A stretch of 64,000 nucleotides of DNA from Pandoraea captiosa (GCF_902459775.1 NZ_CABPSQ010000001.1:310001-374000); one strand, 5' to 3'. Positions 1 to 8,899 are shown, numbered from the stretch's first letter. A program made the numbers and translations. Notes: generated from the letters alone by a model not told the origin.

Positions 1-81
1 GGTGCCACGCGCAAGTTCGTGCCGCTGGCCGATTCGCCGAGCACGGTGGCCGTGGCGTCGCGCAAAGCTGACGGTCGCTAG
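1..81 (+). CDS. C-terminal fragment of an unidentified protein
   Basis: Reading frame 1 is open from the window edge to a TAG at 79-81, giving 26 residues that end KADGR. The start lies outside the window. The peptide has no motif I recognise. A second frame is also open here to 196 and is Arg/Pro-rich, which looks like a shadow. The call rests only on an open frame running in from the left edge, so it is weak. Confidence 0.35.
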   Translation, partial: GATRKFVPLADSPSTVAVASRKADGR

Positions 82-101
82 GACCCCAGGCCCAAAAGGC
101 T

Positions 102-134
102 CAACAAGGGCCCAACAAGGGCCCAACAAGGCCC
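102..134. repeat. three 11-bp tandem repeats (CAACAAGGGCC)
   Basis: Two exact copies of CAACAAGGGCC and a third with one change lie end to end at 102-112, 113-123 and 124-134. They sit between the end of the leftmost gene and the ars promoter. No function is evident; slippage in a non-coding stretch is the simplest reading. Confidence 0.6.
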
Positions 135-277
135 CGGATCCCGGGCCCCAGGCCCCATCAAGGCCCGCCGACGACCGACGCAGTTCGCAACGTTAGCGTC
201 GTCGTCGGCTGAAAGGGCGCTCCACGTCGGCGCGCGTCTCCAAGCACACTCATCAATGACTGTCTCAAAAACTTCAT

Positions 278-320
278 TTGCGACGTTTCAATATTTCTAT
301 TAAATTGGAAATATGGAAAC
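278..320 (+). promoter_or_regulatory. probable ars promoter and metalloregulator operator
   Basis: An imperfect inverted repeat has arms GTTTCAATATTTC (285-297) and GAAATATGGAAAC (308-320), which pair at 12 of 13 positions across a 10-base spacer. A plausible sigma-70 promoter lies inside it: -35 TTGCGA (278-283), a 17-bp spacer, and -10 TAAATT (301-306). AT-rich dyads overlapping the promoter are typical of ArsR/SmtB-family operators. No arsR gene is visible in the window, so the binding protein is inferred. Confidence 0.55.
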
Positions 321-364
321 AACGATGTGCTCAACCCGCTCGCGGCAATCTCGGAGTCTTGATC

Positions 365-853
365 ATGAAGCGCTTTCACGTTCACGTTAGTGTGGCCGAC
401 CTGCCCACCAGCATTCGTTTTTACTCTGCGCTGTTTCATTCGGCGCCGGACATTGTTCGAAACGATTATGCGAAATGGGTGCTCGACGATCCGCGGGTGA
501 ATTTCGCGATCTCGAATCGCACTGAGTCGCTTGGTGTCGATCACTTGGGAATTCAGGCCGACACGGCGACGGAGCTTGGTGATTTGCGCGACCGAATGGT
601 TGCCGCAGGACTTCCGATGCAATCGCAGTCCGACGCCCATTGCTGCTACGTGACTTCAAACAAGCACTGGTCTGTCGATCCGCAAGGCGTCGCATGGGAG
701 ACATTTCATACGCTGGATAGCGCTCCGACCTATGGCGAGTCCCGTCATCGCATGTCGGAAAATGCGGCGTGTTGCGCTCCTGCTCAATCGACCGACGCAT
801 CCGAGGCGCGCATGGGGACGCCGTGCTGTTCCCCGACGGCCCATTGCCGTTGA
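365..853 (+). CDS. arsI: ArsI/CadI-family C-As lyase-like dioxygenase
   Basis: This is a 162-residue vicinal-oxygen-chelate (glyoxalase-fold) protein. Family members use Fe(II) and oxygen to break the carbon-arsenic bond of trivalent methyl- or aryl-arsenicals. His5, His60 (GVDHLGIQ) and Glu112 (WETFHT) match the metal ligands of the family. Cys93-Cys94 in AHCCYVTSNK match the substrate-binding Cys pair, and Lys100 follows. The C-terminus carries further Cys (AACCAP, GTPCC), as ArsI/CadI proteins do. I chose the ATG at 365 because the homologous region begins there. It is the first gene of an arsI-acr3-arsC run. Some relatives are annotated as cadmium-induced CadI. Confidence 0.85.
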   Translation: MKRFHVHVSVADLPTSIRFYSALFHSAPDIVRNDYAKWVLDDPRVNFAISNRTESLGVDHLGIQADTATELGDLRDRMVAAGLPMQSQSDAHCCYVTSNKHWSVDPQGVAWETFHTLDSAPTYGESRHRMSENAACCAPAQSTDASEARMGTPCCSPTAHCR

Positions 854-886
854 TCGCTTTGCCACTACACCTGACGGGGAACATCG

Positions 887-1951
887 ATGGGCCTGAAGCA
901 AGCCGTGGCGTCCGTGCCGCAATCTGACGCAATCAACTTCTTCGAGCGATACCTGAGCGTGTGGGTGGCGTTGTGCATCGTCGCAGGGGTTTTGCTCGGT
1001 CAGTGGCTCCCCGGGCTGTTCCGAGTGGTTGGCAACATGGAAGTCGCTCAGGTCAATTTGCCTGTCGGCTTGCTGATCTGGGTGATGATCATCCCGATGC
1101 TGATCAAGATTGACTTCGCTGCAATGGGGCAGGTCACGGGGCATTGGCGGGGCATCGGTGTGACGTTGTTCGTCAACTGGTTCGTCAAACCTTTTTCGAT
1201 GGCGTTGCTGGGTTGGGTGTTCATTCGTCACCTGTTTGCCGCCTGGCTTCCGGCCGATCAGCTCGACAGCTACGTTGCCGGCCTGATCCTGCTGGCGGCG
1301 GCGCCGTGTACGGCGATGGTCTTCGTGTGGTCGCAGTTGTGCAAAGGCGATCCATACTTCACGTTGTCGCAAGTCGCCCTCAACGACGCCATCATGGTCG
1401 TGGCGTTTGCGCCGGTTGTTGCGCTGCTGCTCGGGTTGTCGTCAATCGCGGTGCCGTGGGACACGCTGATTGCCTCCGTAGGTTTGTACATCATCGTGCC
1501 GGTCGTGATTGCGCAGGCAATTCGTCGGGCCTTGCTGGCGCGTGGCGATGCAACCTACCAACGAGTTGTCGCTGCGGTGGGACCGTATTCCATCACGGCG
1601 CTGCTTGCCACCCTGGTGCTGCTCTTCGGCTTCCAGGGACGTGCCATCGTGGACCAACCGCTGATCATCCTGCTGTTGGCCGTTCCGATCCTGATTCAAG
1701 TGTCGCTCAACGCTGGATTGGCCTATTGGCTCAATCGCAAGCTGGGCGTGGCCCACTGTGTCGCAGGGCCGTCTGCCCTCATCGGGGCGAGCAACTTCTT
1801 CGAGTTGGCGGTGGCAACGGCCATTAGCCTTTTCGGCTTTCAGTCCGGTGCTGCGCTCGCCACCGTGGTGGGCGTGTTGATCGAAGTGCCCATTATGCTG
1901 GTGGTCGTCGGCGTGGTGAACCGATCGCAACGGTGGTACGAATCGCGTTAA
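887..1951 (+). CDS. acr3: ACR3-family arsenite efflux permease
   Basis: This 354-residue, roughly ten-helix inner-membrane protein exports arsenite using the proton motive force. It has the ACR3 landmarks: LIWVMIIPMLIKIDF near residues 63-77, Cys141 in AAAPCTAMVFVW (the conserved membrane Cys) and Glu306 in ASNFFELAVA. The length is normal for the family. It lies 33 bases after the arsI-like gene and 9 bases before arsC, so the three are probably cotranscribed. ACR3 is distinct from the ArsB type. Confidence 0.93.
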   Translation: MGLKQAVASVPQSDAINFFERYLSVWVALCIVAGVLLGQWLPGLFRVVGNMEVAQVNLPVGLLIWVMIIPMLIKIDFAAMGQVTGHWRGIGVTLFVNWFVKPFSMALLGWVFIRHLFAAWLPADQLDSYVAGLILLAAAPCTAMVFVWSQLCKGDPYFTLSQVALNDAIMVVAFAPVVALLLGLSSIAVPWDTLIASVGLYIIVPVVIAQAIRRALLARGDATYQRVVAAVGPYSITALLATLVLLFGFQGRAIVDQPLIILLLAVPILIQVSLNAGLAYWLNRKLGVAHCVAGPSALIGASNFFELAVATAISLFGFQSGAALATVVGVLIEVPIMLVVVGVVNRSQRWYESR

Positions 1952-1960
1952 GGAGACCCA

Positions 1961-2383
1961 ATGTCCGTCACGATTTATCACAACCCGGATTGCGGTACAT
2001 CGCGCAATACGCTCGCCATGATTCGCAATGCCGGTATCGAGCCGACGATCGTCGAATACCTGCGGTCGCCGCCGGACCGCGCGACATTGCAACGTCTGAT
2101 TCAGGACGCGGGTCTCTCGGTCCGTGAAGCGATTCGCGAGAAGGGCACGCCTTACGCCGAACTGGGGCTGGATGATTCGTCGCTCAGCGACGACCGGCTT
2201 CTCGATGCCATGCTCGCGCATCCCATTCTGATCAATCGCCCGTTCGTGGTGACACCGCTTGGCGTGCGCCTGTGCCGTCCCTCCGAGGTCGTGCTCGAAA
2301 TTTTGCCGGCCGCCCAGAAGCGATCGTTCGTGAAGGAAGACGGGGAGGTCGTTGTTGATGATGAGGGGCGGCGGATTAGGTGA
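1961..2383 (+). CDS. arsC: glutaredoxin-dependent arsenate reductase
   Basis: This 140-residue ArsC of the Spx/ArsC thioredoxin-like fold reduces arsenate to arsenite with glutathione and glutaredoxin. The catalytic Cys11 lies in YHNPDCGTSRNT. The downstream LINRPFVVTPLGVRLCRP segment carries the arginines used in oxyanion binding. AGGAG lies 7 bases before the ATG. The product would feed the Acr3 pump encoded just upstream. Confidence 0.93.
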   Translation: MSVTIYHNPDCGTSRNTLAMIRNAGIEPTIVEYLRSPPDRATLQRLIQDAGLSVREAIREKGTPYAELGLDDSSLSDDRLLDAMLAHPILINRPFVVTPLGVRLCRPSEVVLEILPAAQKRSFVKEDGEVVVDDEGRRIR

Positions 2384-2480
2384 CGCGCGCGTGACGGATT
2401 GGCTAGCAGCCGCGCACATGCACGCAGATCCAGCGCGAGGCCATGGTGTTGGCGCGCCGCGTGGTTGACGCAAGGAAAAA

Positions 2481-3284
2481 CTAGCTGTGTTTCTCAGCGT
2501 CCGCGCCTCCCAGATTCCGCGCTTGTCCCGGCGTTATCCCGAACAGCGAGCGAAATGCCGCACCGAAGGCGGGCACACTCTTGAAGCCGGCGATCGACGC
2601 GGCTTTGGCCGGCGTAGTTCCCATGGTTAGCGCACTGAGCGCCTCGGTGAGTCGTGCTTGCTGGCGCCATTGGCGAAAACTGAGACCGGTCTCTGCGCGG
2701 AATTTGCGCGCCAGTGTCCGGCTGGAGGCGTTGGCAAGTTCGCTCCACTCCTCCAGCGTTCTCGGGTCGTCCGGACGTTGCCTCAATGCCTTCACAAGGT
2801 TGCTCAGACGTGCGTCTTTGGGCAACGGGAGTCTCAGTGGCAGCGCCGACGATTTCCCGATTTCGTCGAGTGCAAGCGCAGCCAGATGATGTACCCGACC
2901 GAGCGGGTCCCACTCCAGTGGTTCCTGGCAAGTCGCGACGATCACTTCTCGCAGCAGGCCTGACACGCTGATGACTTTCGGTTCAGCGCTGACCATCCTT
3001 GCCGCGTCCTCGCGCAGAAACAGTTCCCGCATCGCCACCGGCCCGTCCATGCTCACACAGTGGCGTGCGTTCGCCGGCAAAAAAAGCGCCGTCGTCGGTG
3101 GGACGACAAAACTCGCGTCGGACGTGTCCACATGCATTACGCCTGAAATGGCATAGAGCAGTTGCGCTCGCTTGTGGCTGTGAAAGCCCGACACCATTCC
3201 CGGAGGATAGTCGTAGGAAAAGCCCACGATAGGACGTGCGGCTGTCTCGTAAGTCGGTTCTTTGCGATGTCTGATTGGCGACAT
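2481..3284 (-). CDS. AraC-family transcriptional regulator with N-terminal cupin domain
   Basis: This 267-residue regulator has an N-terminal cupin-like sensor (about residues 20-100, including PPGMVSGFHSHKRAQLLY) and a C-terminal double helix-turn-helix (about 160-260). The layout resembles NimR/YeaM-type AraC proteins. It is divergent from the cupin gene at 3376, whose amide-related neighbours follow on the plus strand. Local control of that cluster is therefore plausible but inferred. The inducer cannot be read from the sequence. Confidence 0.85.
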   Translation of the reverse strand: MSPIRHRKEPTYETAARPIVGFSYDYPPGMVSGFHSHKRAQLLYAISGVMHVDTSDASFVVPPTTALFLPANARHCVSMDGPVAMRELFLREDAARMVSAEPKVISVSGLLREVIVATCQEPLEWDPLGRVHHLAALALDEIGKSSALPLRLPLPKDARLSNLVKALRQRPDDPRTLEEWSELANASSRTLARKFRAETGLSFRQWRQQARLTEALSALTMGTTPAKAASIAGFKSVPAFGAAFRSLFGITPGQARNLGGADAEKHS

Positions 3285-3375
3285 AACTTGGCAGGTTGTC
3301 TTTTTTTTACCAGTCTAATCTGAAGCCGTTCCATCCTCAACACGGAACTATTTCAACCACAGAACGGTGAAGAAA

Positions 3376-3789
3376 ATGAGCACAGGACTCTTTAAGGAAA
3401 TCGGCTACGTCAAAGCCAACGATCTGCAGATGGGACCGCAGACACCCGGCCAGGTGCGCAAGAAAGCGCTGGAGGCGGGGGAGTTGTGGGTGGGGCAGTG
3501 TCACGTGACGGCGCTCGATACGCCGAGCCAGTGGCACCACCATAAGGAATTCGACAGCGTCATGTTCATGCTCTCCGGCCGAATCCGTGTCGACTTTGGC
3601 GAGAACGGCGAGCAGTCTTTTGAAATTGGCAAGGGCGACTACGCGTACTTTCCTCGCCGCGCAATCCATCGCTGCCAAATCCTGGAAGGGGGCAACGACG
3701 TCCACTACGTCTTCGTTCGCGTTGGCGCCGGCGAGACGGTAGTGAATCACGACCGTCCCGGCATGTTCGCCCCGGAACTCACTGACTGA
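3376..3789 (+). CDS. single-domain cupin protein
   Basis: The product is about 137 residues with one cupin barrel. The metal-site motif is SQWHHHKEFDSVMFMLSGRI, followed by GKGDYAYFPRRAIHR. A GTG at 3367 in the same frame would add MKK; the ATG at 3376 is preferred but the choice is uncertain. The gene is divergent from the AraC regulator and upstream of the transporter-amidase pair. It may be an accessory enzyme or a ligand-binding protein for that pathway. No specific substrate is claimed. Confidence 0.7.
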   Translation: MSTGLFKEIGYVKANDLQMGPQTPGQVRKKALEAGELWVGQCHVTALDTPSQWHHHKEFDSVMFMLSGRIRVDFGENGEQSFEIGKGDYAYFPRRAIHRCQILEGGNDVHYVFVRVGAGETVVNHDRPGMFAPELTD

Positions 3790-3797
3790 CCACACGA

Positions 3798-3832
3798 AGC
3801 GAGGCGCCGCCTTTTCCCTGCGGGGCCTCGCT
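3798..3832 (+). terminator. hairpin after the cupin gene, possible terminator
   Basis: The arms GCGAGGCGCCGC (3799-3810) and GCGGGGCCTCGC (3820-3831) pair with one mismatch around a 9-base loop, 9 bases after the cupin stop. No T-run follows, so termination may be weak or Rho-assisted. Confidence 0.45.
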
Positions 3833-3970
3833 CGTGCCTGCCTGTTCGTAGCCCCGTGAAAGCGCTCGGGCCACAGTCCCCATGCTCACCACCACGGGCA
3901 ATCGCATCGTAAGTTGGTCACAGCCACGTCCCACGGGTATCCATGTGGTGTGTCCAGTAGGAGAGATGAC

Positions 3971-5254
3971 ATGACAGAAGTCACCATCGGCCGCACGGAT
4001 ATGGGTCGTACCGCGAGCCGCTCTCGAGGAACCATCGTCGCCGCGACGCTCGGTAACGTTTTTGAATGTTTTGACCTGTACATATACGGAATCATGGCGG
4101 GCACGATCGCCAAGCTGTACTTTCCTTCCTCGAACGAGGTGGCATCGCTCCTCCTGTTTTTGGGCACGTTCGGTGTGACGTTTTTCATGAGGCCGCTTGG
4201 TGCCATCTATCTGGGTAACCTCGGGGACAAGATTGGCCGCAAACAGGTGATGAGTGTCTCGTTGCTCATGATGACAGTGGGCATGCTGGTCATTGCGCTT
4301 GCACCGACATACGCCACCATCGGCGTGCTCGCTCCCGTGCTCGTGGTTGGCGGACGCATGCTGCAAGGGTTTTCCGCCGGCGGCGAGTACGGCAGCGCTA
4401 CGGCGCTGCTGGCCGAACACAACCCGCATCGGCGCGGGTTCATCGCAAGCTGGCAGGCGGCGACACAAGGGTTGGCGATGATGATGGCTTCTGCCTTTGG
4501 CGCATTTCTCACATGGTCGCTGAGCCCGGAGCAGTTCCAGAGCTGGGGTTGGCGTATTCCGTTTCTGTTTGGCGCCATCCTCGGGCCGGTGGGCATGTAC
4601 ATTCGTCGCGGCACTGACGAATCCGCAGAGTTCGTTCAGACACGCGCCGAGAAGCAACCCATGTTGGAAATGCTCAAACACGAGAAGACACGGTTGCTCA
4701 TTTCGACGGGTCTTATCATTCTCGCCACCATCACTATCTGGATGTCGGTTTTCATGCCGACGTATGCGAGCAAGCAATTCCACATGGATGCGACCACGGC
4801 ATTCATGGGGCCCGTCGTGACGGGCGGCATCATCTTCGTTCTATCGCCGGTAATCGGTTGGCTCTCTGACGAGATCGGCAGGACCAGGACGATGATTTTG
4901 GCGGTAGCCGCTGCAGGACTTCTGGCGCATCCCGCATTCGCGGCGTTGCAAAATTCGCCGGACCTCTCGACGCTCGTCACGTTACAAGGCGCGTTGGGGG
5001 TTGTGATTGCACTTTACTTCGCGCCTTTGCCTGCCCTGATGGCGGACATCTTCCCGGCAAGAATTCGCACGAGTGGGCTTTCGCTGAGCTACAGCGTCGG
5101 CGTGACCCTCTTTGGCGGCTTCGCACCGTTCGTCCTTACCGGATTGAGTTCCATCACCCACGATCCTTTGTCCCCAAGCTACTACGTCATTTTTGGCGCC
5201 GTCCTCAGCGCCCTGGCCATCTGGGGCGTGCTGAGCAAGCTCGGCTTGAAATGA
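3971..5254 (+). CDS. MFS transporter, metabolite:H+ symporter (MHS) type
   Basis: This 427-residue, roughly 12-helix major-facilitator protein belongs to the sugar/metabolite:H+ symporter branch. It shows NVFECFDLYIYG in the first helix, the loop motif GNLGDKIGRKQV and GRMLQGFSAGGEYG, all typical of ProP/ShiA/KgtP relatives. An in-frame ATG at 3914 exists, but AGGAGAG directly before the ATG at 3971 decides the start. The amidase gene follows 36 bases later, so uptake of the amide or export/uptake of its acid product is likely. The substrate is inferred from context only. Confidence 0.82.
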   Translation: MTEVTIGRTDMGRTASRSRGTIVAATLGNVFECFDLYIYGIMAGTIAKLYFPSSNEVASLLLFLGTFGVTFFMRPLGAIYLGNLGDKIGRKQVMSVSLLMMTVGMLVIALAPTYATIGVLAPVLVVGGRMLQGFSAGGEYGSATALLAEHNPHRRGFIASWQAATQGLAMMMASAFGAFLTWSLSPEQFQSWGWRIPFLFGAILGPVGMYIRRGTDESAEFVQTRAEKQPMLEMLKHEKTRLLISTGLIILATITIWMSVFMPTYASKQFHMDATTAFMGPVVTGGIIFVLSPVIGWLSDEIGRTRTMILAVAAAGLLAHPAFAALQNSPDLSTLVTLQGALGVVIALYFAPLPALMADIFPARIRTSGLSLSYSVGVTLFGGFAPFVLTGLSSITHDPLSPSYYVIFGAVLSALAIWGVLSKLGLK

Positions 5255-5290
5255 CGTCATCTCAATCGACTGACCAATGCGAGAAACGAA

Positions 5291-6313
5291 ATGCGACATG
5301 GTGATATCGGTAGTACCCGCGATACGGTTGGCGTGGCGGTAGTGAACTACAAGATGCCCCGTTTGCACACAACGGAAGACGTTTTGGCCAACGCGCGAAA
5401 AATTGGCGAGATGCTGGTGGGGATGAAACAGGGCCTGCCGGGTATGGATCTGGTCGTTTTTCCCGAGTATTCGACCCACGGGATCATGTATGACCGTCAG
5501 GAAATGCTGGATACCGCCTCGTGTATTCCGGGGGCGGAAACGGAGATCTTCGCTGCGGCGTGCCGACGCGCCAATGTCTGGGGGATTTTCTCGCTGACGG
5601 GGGAGCGGCACGAAGCGCATCCGCACAAGATGCCGTACAACACGCTCATTCTGATGAATAACCAGGGCGAGATCGTGCAGAAGTATCGAAAGATCATGCC
5701 GTGGGTGCCGATTGAAGGCTGGTATCCCGGAGACCGGACCTATGTATCGGAGGGACCGAAAGGTCTCATGATCAGTCTGATCATCTGCGACGACGGCAAC
5801 TACCCGGAGATCTGGCGTGACTGCACGATGCGTGGGGCGGAGTTGGTCGTTCGTTGTCAGGGCTATATGTATCCCGCCCGCGACCAGCAAATGATGGTGG
5901 CAAAGACAATGGCCTGGATGAACAACACCTATGTAGCAGTTGCCAATGCCACGGGCTTCGATGGTGTCTATTCTTACTTCGGAGGATCGTCGCTGATTGG
6001 GTTCGATGGACGAACGCTCGGCGAATGCGGGAGCGAAGAGATGGGCATCCAATATGCCGAACTCTCAATAAGTCTCATTCGGGATGCGCGCGAGCACCAG
6101 CAGTCGAACAATCACTTGTTCAAGCTACTGCATCGCGGATACACCGGGCTTGTCAATTCCGGGGAGGGGGAAAAAGGCGTGGCTGACTGTCCGTTCGCTT
6201 TCTACAAAAAATGGGTCGAAGACCCTGATGGGGCGAGACTGGCAGTCGAAGCATTGACGCGGAAAAAAATCGGGACACCACAGTGCCCCATTGAGGGAAT
6301 CGCAAGCGAGTAA
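5291..6313 (+). CDS. amiE: aliphatic amidase (acylamide amidohydrolase)
   Basis: This 340-residue nitrilase-superfamily enzyme hydrolyses short aliphatic amides to the carboxylate and ammonia. The catalytic triad is in place: Glu59 (VVFPEYS), Lys134 ([10 protein letters not shown]) and Cys166 ([12 protein letters not shown]). The N-terminus and whole length closely follow Pseudomonas AmiE, which favours aliphatic amidase over formamidase. A difference from Pseudomonas AmiE is Val at residue 139 (PWVPIEGW) where I recall Cys. No amiC/amiR-type regulators are nearby; control may instead come from the AraC protein at 2481. Confidence 0.92.
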   Translation: MRHGDIGSTRDTVGVAVVNYKMPRLHTTEDVLANARKIGEMLVGMKQGLPGMDLVVFPEYSTHGIMYDRQEMLDTASCIPGAETEIFAAACRRANVWGIFSLTGERHEAHPHKMPYNTLILMNNQGEIVQKYRKIMPWVPIEGWYPGDRTYVSEGPKGLMISLIICDDGNYPEIWRDCTMRGAELVVRCQGYMYPARDQQMMVAKTMAWMNNTYVAVANATGFDGVYSYFGGSSLIGFDGRTLGECGSEEMGIQYAELSISLIRDAREHQQSNNHLFKLLHRGYTGLVNSGEGEKGVADCPFAFYKKWVEDPDGARLAVEALTRKKIGTPQCPIEGIASE

Positions 6314-6413
6314 TCAATGCGCGTCGTTGGTCGCGCCACCCTGATGAGCATTTGCCAGTGAATTTGGGAGGCGCGACGCGCCCGATGAGCCACGCGCGGC
6401 GAATCTGAGTGGC

Positions 6414-6434
6414 GGGCTCCCGTACCGGGAGCCC
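6414..6434. terminator. GC-rich hairpin between convergent genes
   Basis: GGGCTCCCG (6414-6422) and CGGGAGCCC (6426-6434) form a perfect 9-bp stem with a 3-base loop between amiE and the convergent permease gene. There is no T-tract on either side, so it is only a possible bidirectional stop or pause. Confidence 0.4.
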
Positions 6435-6440
6435 CACCGG

Positions 6441-7844
6441 TCACCGAACGTCGCGTGATGCCTCCAGGCCTGGGCGAGCTTCGATGCGAACGTTTGCGGA
6501 TGCGCGTGCGCGCGACCTCACGTAGTACGCCCCGGCGGCGAGAACCGTCCACGCCACACCCGCGTAAATCGAAATGCGCGAGTCCGGATCGTCGCCCAGC
6601 ATGTAAAGCACGAATCCGCAAAATGCCAGCGAAACGACGGCGGACACATTCGGCGCAGGCAATACAAATCCAGTGTTGCGCTGAGCTTTCGGCACGGCGC
6701 GTCGAAAACCCACATGTGTCAGGACGATAAAGACCCAATTGAAGATCACGTTGAACGCGAGGATCGACATCATTGCGCCGAAGGCTTTGTCCGGAATGAC
6801 GTAGTTCAGGATGACGCCAAGCGCCGTGCATGCCAGTGTTGCCAGCACGGCCCGACCTGGAATGCCGTTCGCGAAGCGCGCACGAAATACCCCGGGGGCC
6901 TGATCCTGTAGCGCAAGATTGCGCAGAATCCGTGCGCCGCTAAAGAGAATGCAGTTAAAACTCGATAGCGCCGCTGTCAGAATGACAAAGTTGACGATCC
7001 CTGCAGCATGCGCGATGCCGATGCGCTCGAATGTCACGACAAACGGACTGCCATCCAGACCGATCTGATTCCAGGGATAGATCGCAAGGATGACCCCGAG
7101 CGCAAGCACGTAGAACAACAAGATGCGCCAGATCACGGAATTGATGGAGCGAGGGATGGTCGTTTGGGGATCCCGGGCCTCTGCCGACGCGATGGCAATC
7201 ATCTCAATTCCCGCAAACGAGTAGGCGACGATAGGAATCGCATTGAGCAGACCGGTCACGCCGTGCGGCAACCATCCGCCATGACGCCACAGATTCGACA
7301 AACCAAGCGGCACGCCCTGATTTCCCCAGCCAAAGGCGATGATCGTCGTGCCGCAAGCGATCAACGCCAGGATGGCGACGACCTTGATCAACGAGAACCA
7401 GAATTCGATCTCGCCATAAACCTTTACCGCGAGAAGATTCAATAGTCCGATGCTCGCAATCGCGCTGAACACCCATATCCACTGTGGAACATCCGGGTAC
7501 CACATCTTCATGTAGACGGCGACAGCGGTCGATTCCGCGATTCCGACGCCAACCATCGTGATCCAGTAATTCCATCCAACCAGGTATCCGGCAAACGGCC
7601 CGAGATAGTTGTGCGCGTATGCCGCGAACGATCCCTGCGAAGGATTGCGAACCGTCAATTCACCCAGCGCTCGCATTACGAGAAAGATCACGCCGCCGCA
7701 CAGGCAATACACGAACAATACGCCGGGGCCCGCGGCCTTGATCGCGGAGGCCGAGCCGAGAAAAAGCCCGACTCCGATGGCCATGCCCAGTGCCATGAAT
7801 GACAACTGGCGGGTACTAAGTAGTTTGGAATCCTTCGACGTCAT
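6441..7844 (-). CDS. amino acid permease (APC superfamily)
   Basis: This 467-residue inner-membrane transporter has about 12 helices. The N-terminal LSFMALGMAIGVGLFLGSAS and IVAYSFAGIEMIAI motifs belong to the amino acid transporter (AAT) family of APC carriers (GabP, ProY, AnsP-like). The frame is open upstream, but the ATG at 7844 begins the conserved N-terminus (MTSKDSKLL). Two copies of the TTTGCG palindrome lie 83 and 136 bases upstream. The same motif occurs between the adjacent regulator and D-amino-acid dehydrogenase genes, so the substrate is plausibly an amino acid in that pathway. Confidence 0.85.
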   Translation of the reverse strand: MTSKDSKLLSTRQLSFMALGMAIGVGLFLGSASAIKAAGPGVLFVYCLCGGVIFLVMRALGELTVRNPSQGSFAAYAHNYLGPFAGYLVGWNYWITMVGVGIAESTAVAVYMKMWYPDVPQWIWVFSAIASIGLLNLLAVKVYGEIEFWFSLIKVVAILALIACGTTIIAFGWGNQGVPLGLSNLWRHGGWLPHGVTGLLNAIPIVAYSFAGIEMIAIASAEARDPQTTIPRSINSVIWRILLFYVLALGVILAIYPWNQIGLDGSPFVVTFERIGIAHAAGIVNFVILTAALSSFNCILFSGARILRNLALQDQAPGVFRARFANGIPGRAVLATLACTALGVILNYVIPDKAFGAMMSILAFNVIFNWVFIVLTHVGFRRAVPKAQRNTGFVLPAPNVSAVVSLAFCGFVLYMLGDDPDSRISIYAGVAWTVLAAGAYYVRSRARASANVRIEARPGLEASRDVR

Positions 7845-7926
7845 GGCGTGAGCTAGCTCCGTGAATGGCCGGGTGTCAGTGGGCAAAACCGATGCGATCG
7901 GGTTGCGAGGTGAATTACATAGAAAA

Positions 7927-7942
7927 TTTGCGTATACGCAAA
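7927..7942. promoter_or_regulatory. perfect palindromic operator TTTGCGTATACGCAAA
   Basis: This 16-bp perfect palindrome is upstream of the permease gene. On the minus strand it overlaps a possible -35 (TTGCGT, complement of 7936-7941) that is 18 bp from a -10 TAATTC (complement of 7912-7917). Near-copies occur at 7980, 8844 and 8900. The HTH-cupin protein at 8100-8738 is the natural candidate to bind it and would block this promoter. Confidence 0.7.
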
Positions 7943-7979
7943 TAATGGTAAACACCGCTGCCAGCTGGGAGTGCGGTTT

Positions 7980-7995
7980 TTTGCGGGTATGCAAA
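7980..7995. promoter_or_regulatory. second, imperfect copy of the operator
   Basis: TTTGCGGGTATGCAAA differs from the perfect palindrome at three of 16 positions. Its centre is 53 bp, about five helical turns, from that of the 7927 site, a spacing that would suit cooperative binding. Confidence 0.55.
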
Positions 7996-8099
7996 TGGCT
8001 GGGGCGACGCCAGGGTGCGGCGCTGGCTGCTTGTGTGGCGCGGGCGGCGTGCTGGTGAGGGGGGCGAACGGTTGATGGGGCGCTAGCTTCGGAGGCGCG

Positions 8100-8738
8100 T
8101 CACGATGGGATTTGCGGGTGTCCCTGGCGAGCGAACGCGATGTGCTCGCTTTCGTCGGTAATGGCGCCGACCACCTTTGCCAATTGCTTGCTTACCGTGA
8201 CGTAGGCGTGGCCGATGCGGCTGTCGAAGTAGAGGCTGTCTCCTTTGCGCAGCGTCACCTTGTCGCCGGTCTCGAAGTACACGTCAATTTCGCCCGTCAG
8301 CACATAGACGAACTCGTGACCGTCGTGTCTGGCGTAGTCTTGTGGCCCGCCGAACTCGCGCGCGTGAACCGTACCCAAGACGGGCTCGAAAGGCTTTCCC
8401 GCGGTGTTGGGTGCGAGAAACTCGTAGGTAAACGACAGGCCGCGGTATGCCGCGCCTTCACCGGCTCGCGTCACGACAGGACCTGTCGTGGGTTGGGCGT
8501 CTTCTGTGTGGTGCGATAAGAGCGAGCCGAGGTCGATGCCCAATGCGCGTCCCAGCGCGGTGAGGTTCTCATAGCCGAGCGCAAGCTGGCCGCGCTCGGC
8601 CCGGGAGATTGTCGTGATCGAAACATCGCACTTCTCGGCAAGTTGCGTCAGCGTCCAGCCCAGACGCTTCCTGGCGGTGCGCAGACGTTGCCCCAATTCG
8701 ATTGGCGACAGGGCCGTACCCGGCTGTTTTTCGTTCAT
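8100..8738 (-). CDS. XRE-family regulator with C-terminal cupin domain
   Basis: This 212-residue protein has an N-terminal HTH_3 domain (about residues 15-70, with LTQLAEKCDVSITTISRAER) and a C-terminal cupin (about 135-205, with HEFVYVLTGEIDVYF). Such proteins usually repress amino acid or amine catabolic genes and release DNA on binding a small ligand. The frame extends upstream, but I chose the ATG at 8738 because the conserved part starts there and the longer version would run across the operator at 8844. It is divergent from the FAD dehydrogenase gene and shares that control region. Confidence 0.85.
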   Translation of the reverse strand: MNEKQPGTALSPIELGQRLRTARKRLGWTLTQLAEKCDVSITTISRAERGQLALGYENLTALGRALGIDLGSLLSHHTEDAQPTTGPVVTRAGEGAAYRGLSFTYEFLAPNTAGKPFEPVLGTVHAREFGGPQDYARHDGHEFVYVLTGEIDVYFETGDKVTLRKGDSLYFDSRIGHAYVTVSKQLAKVVGAITDESEHIAFARQGHPQIPS

Positions 8739-8843
8739 CGGTATGGCTTTCACGAACCGTATGTCCTTGCGGCGAAGTGGTGTTGTTCGAGGGACTCGCG
8801 CCTCCGGAGCTTTGCGCGAAACACCGTGGGCTATGCGAGAAAT

Positions 8844-8859
8844 TTTGCGTAAACGCAAA
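8844..8859. promoter_or_regulatory. operator copy TTTGCGTAAACGCAAA
   Basis: This near-perfect palindrome, symmetric over 8842-8861 except for its central base pairs, lies between the divergent regulator and dehydrogenase genes. It matches the 7927 palindrome at 15 of 16 bases, which supports one binding protein for both control regions and autoregulation. Confidence 0.65.
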
Positions 8860-8899
8860 ATATGTTAAGGTGTCGCTCAGCGCACTGGCTGGCAACTTT

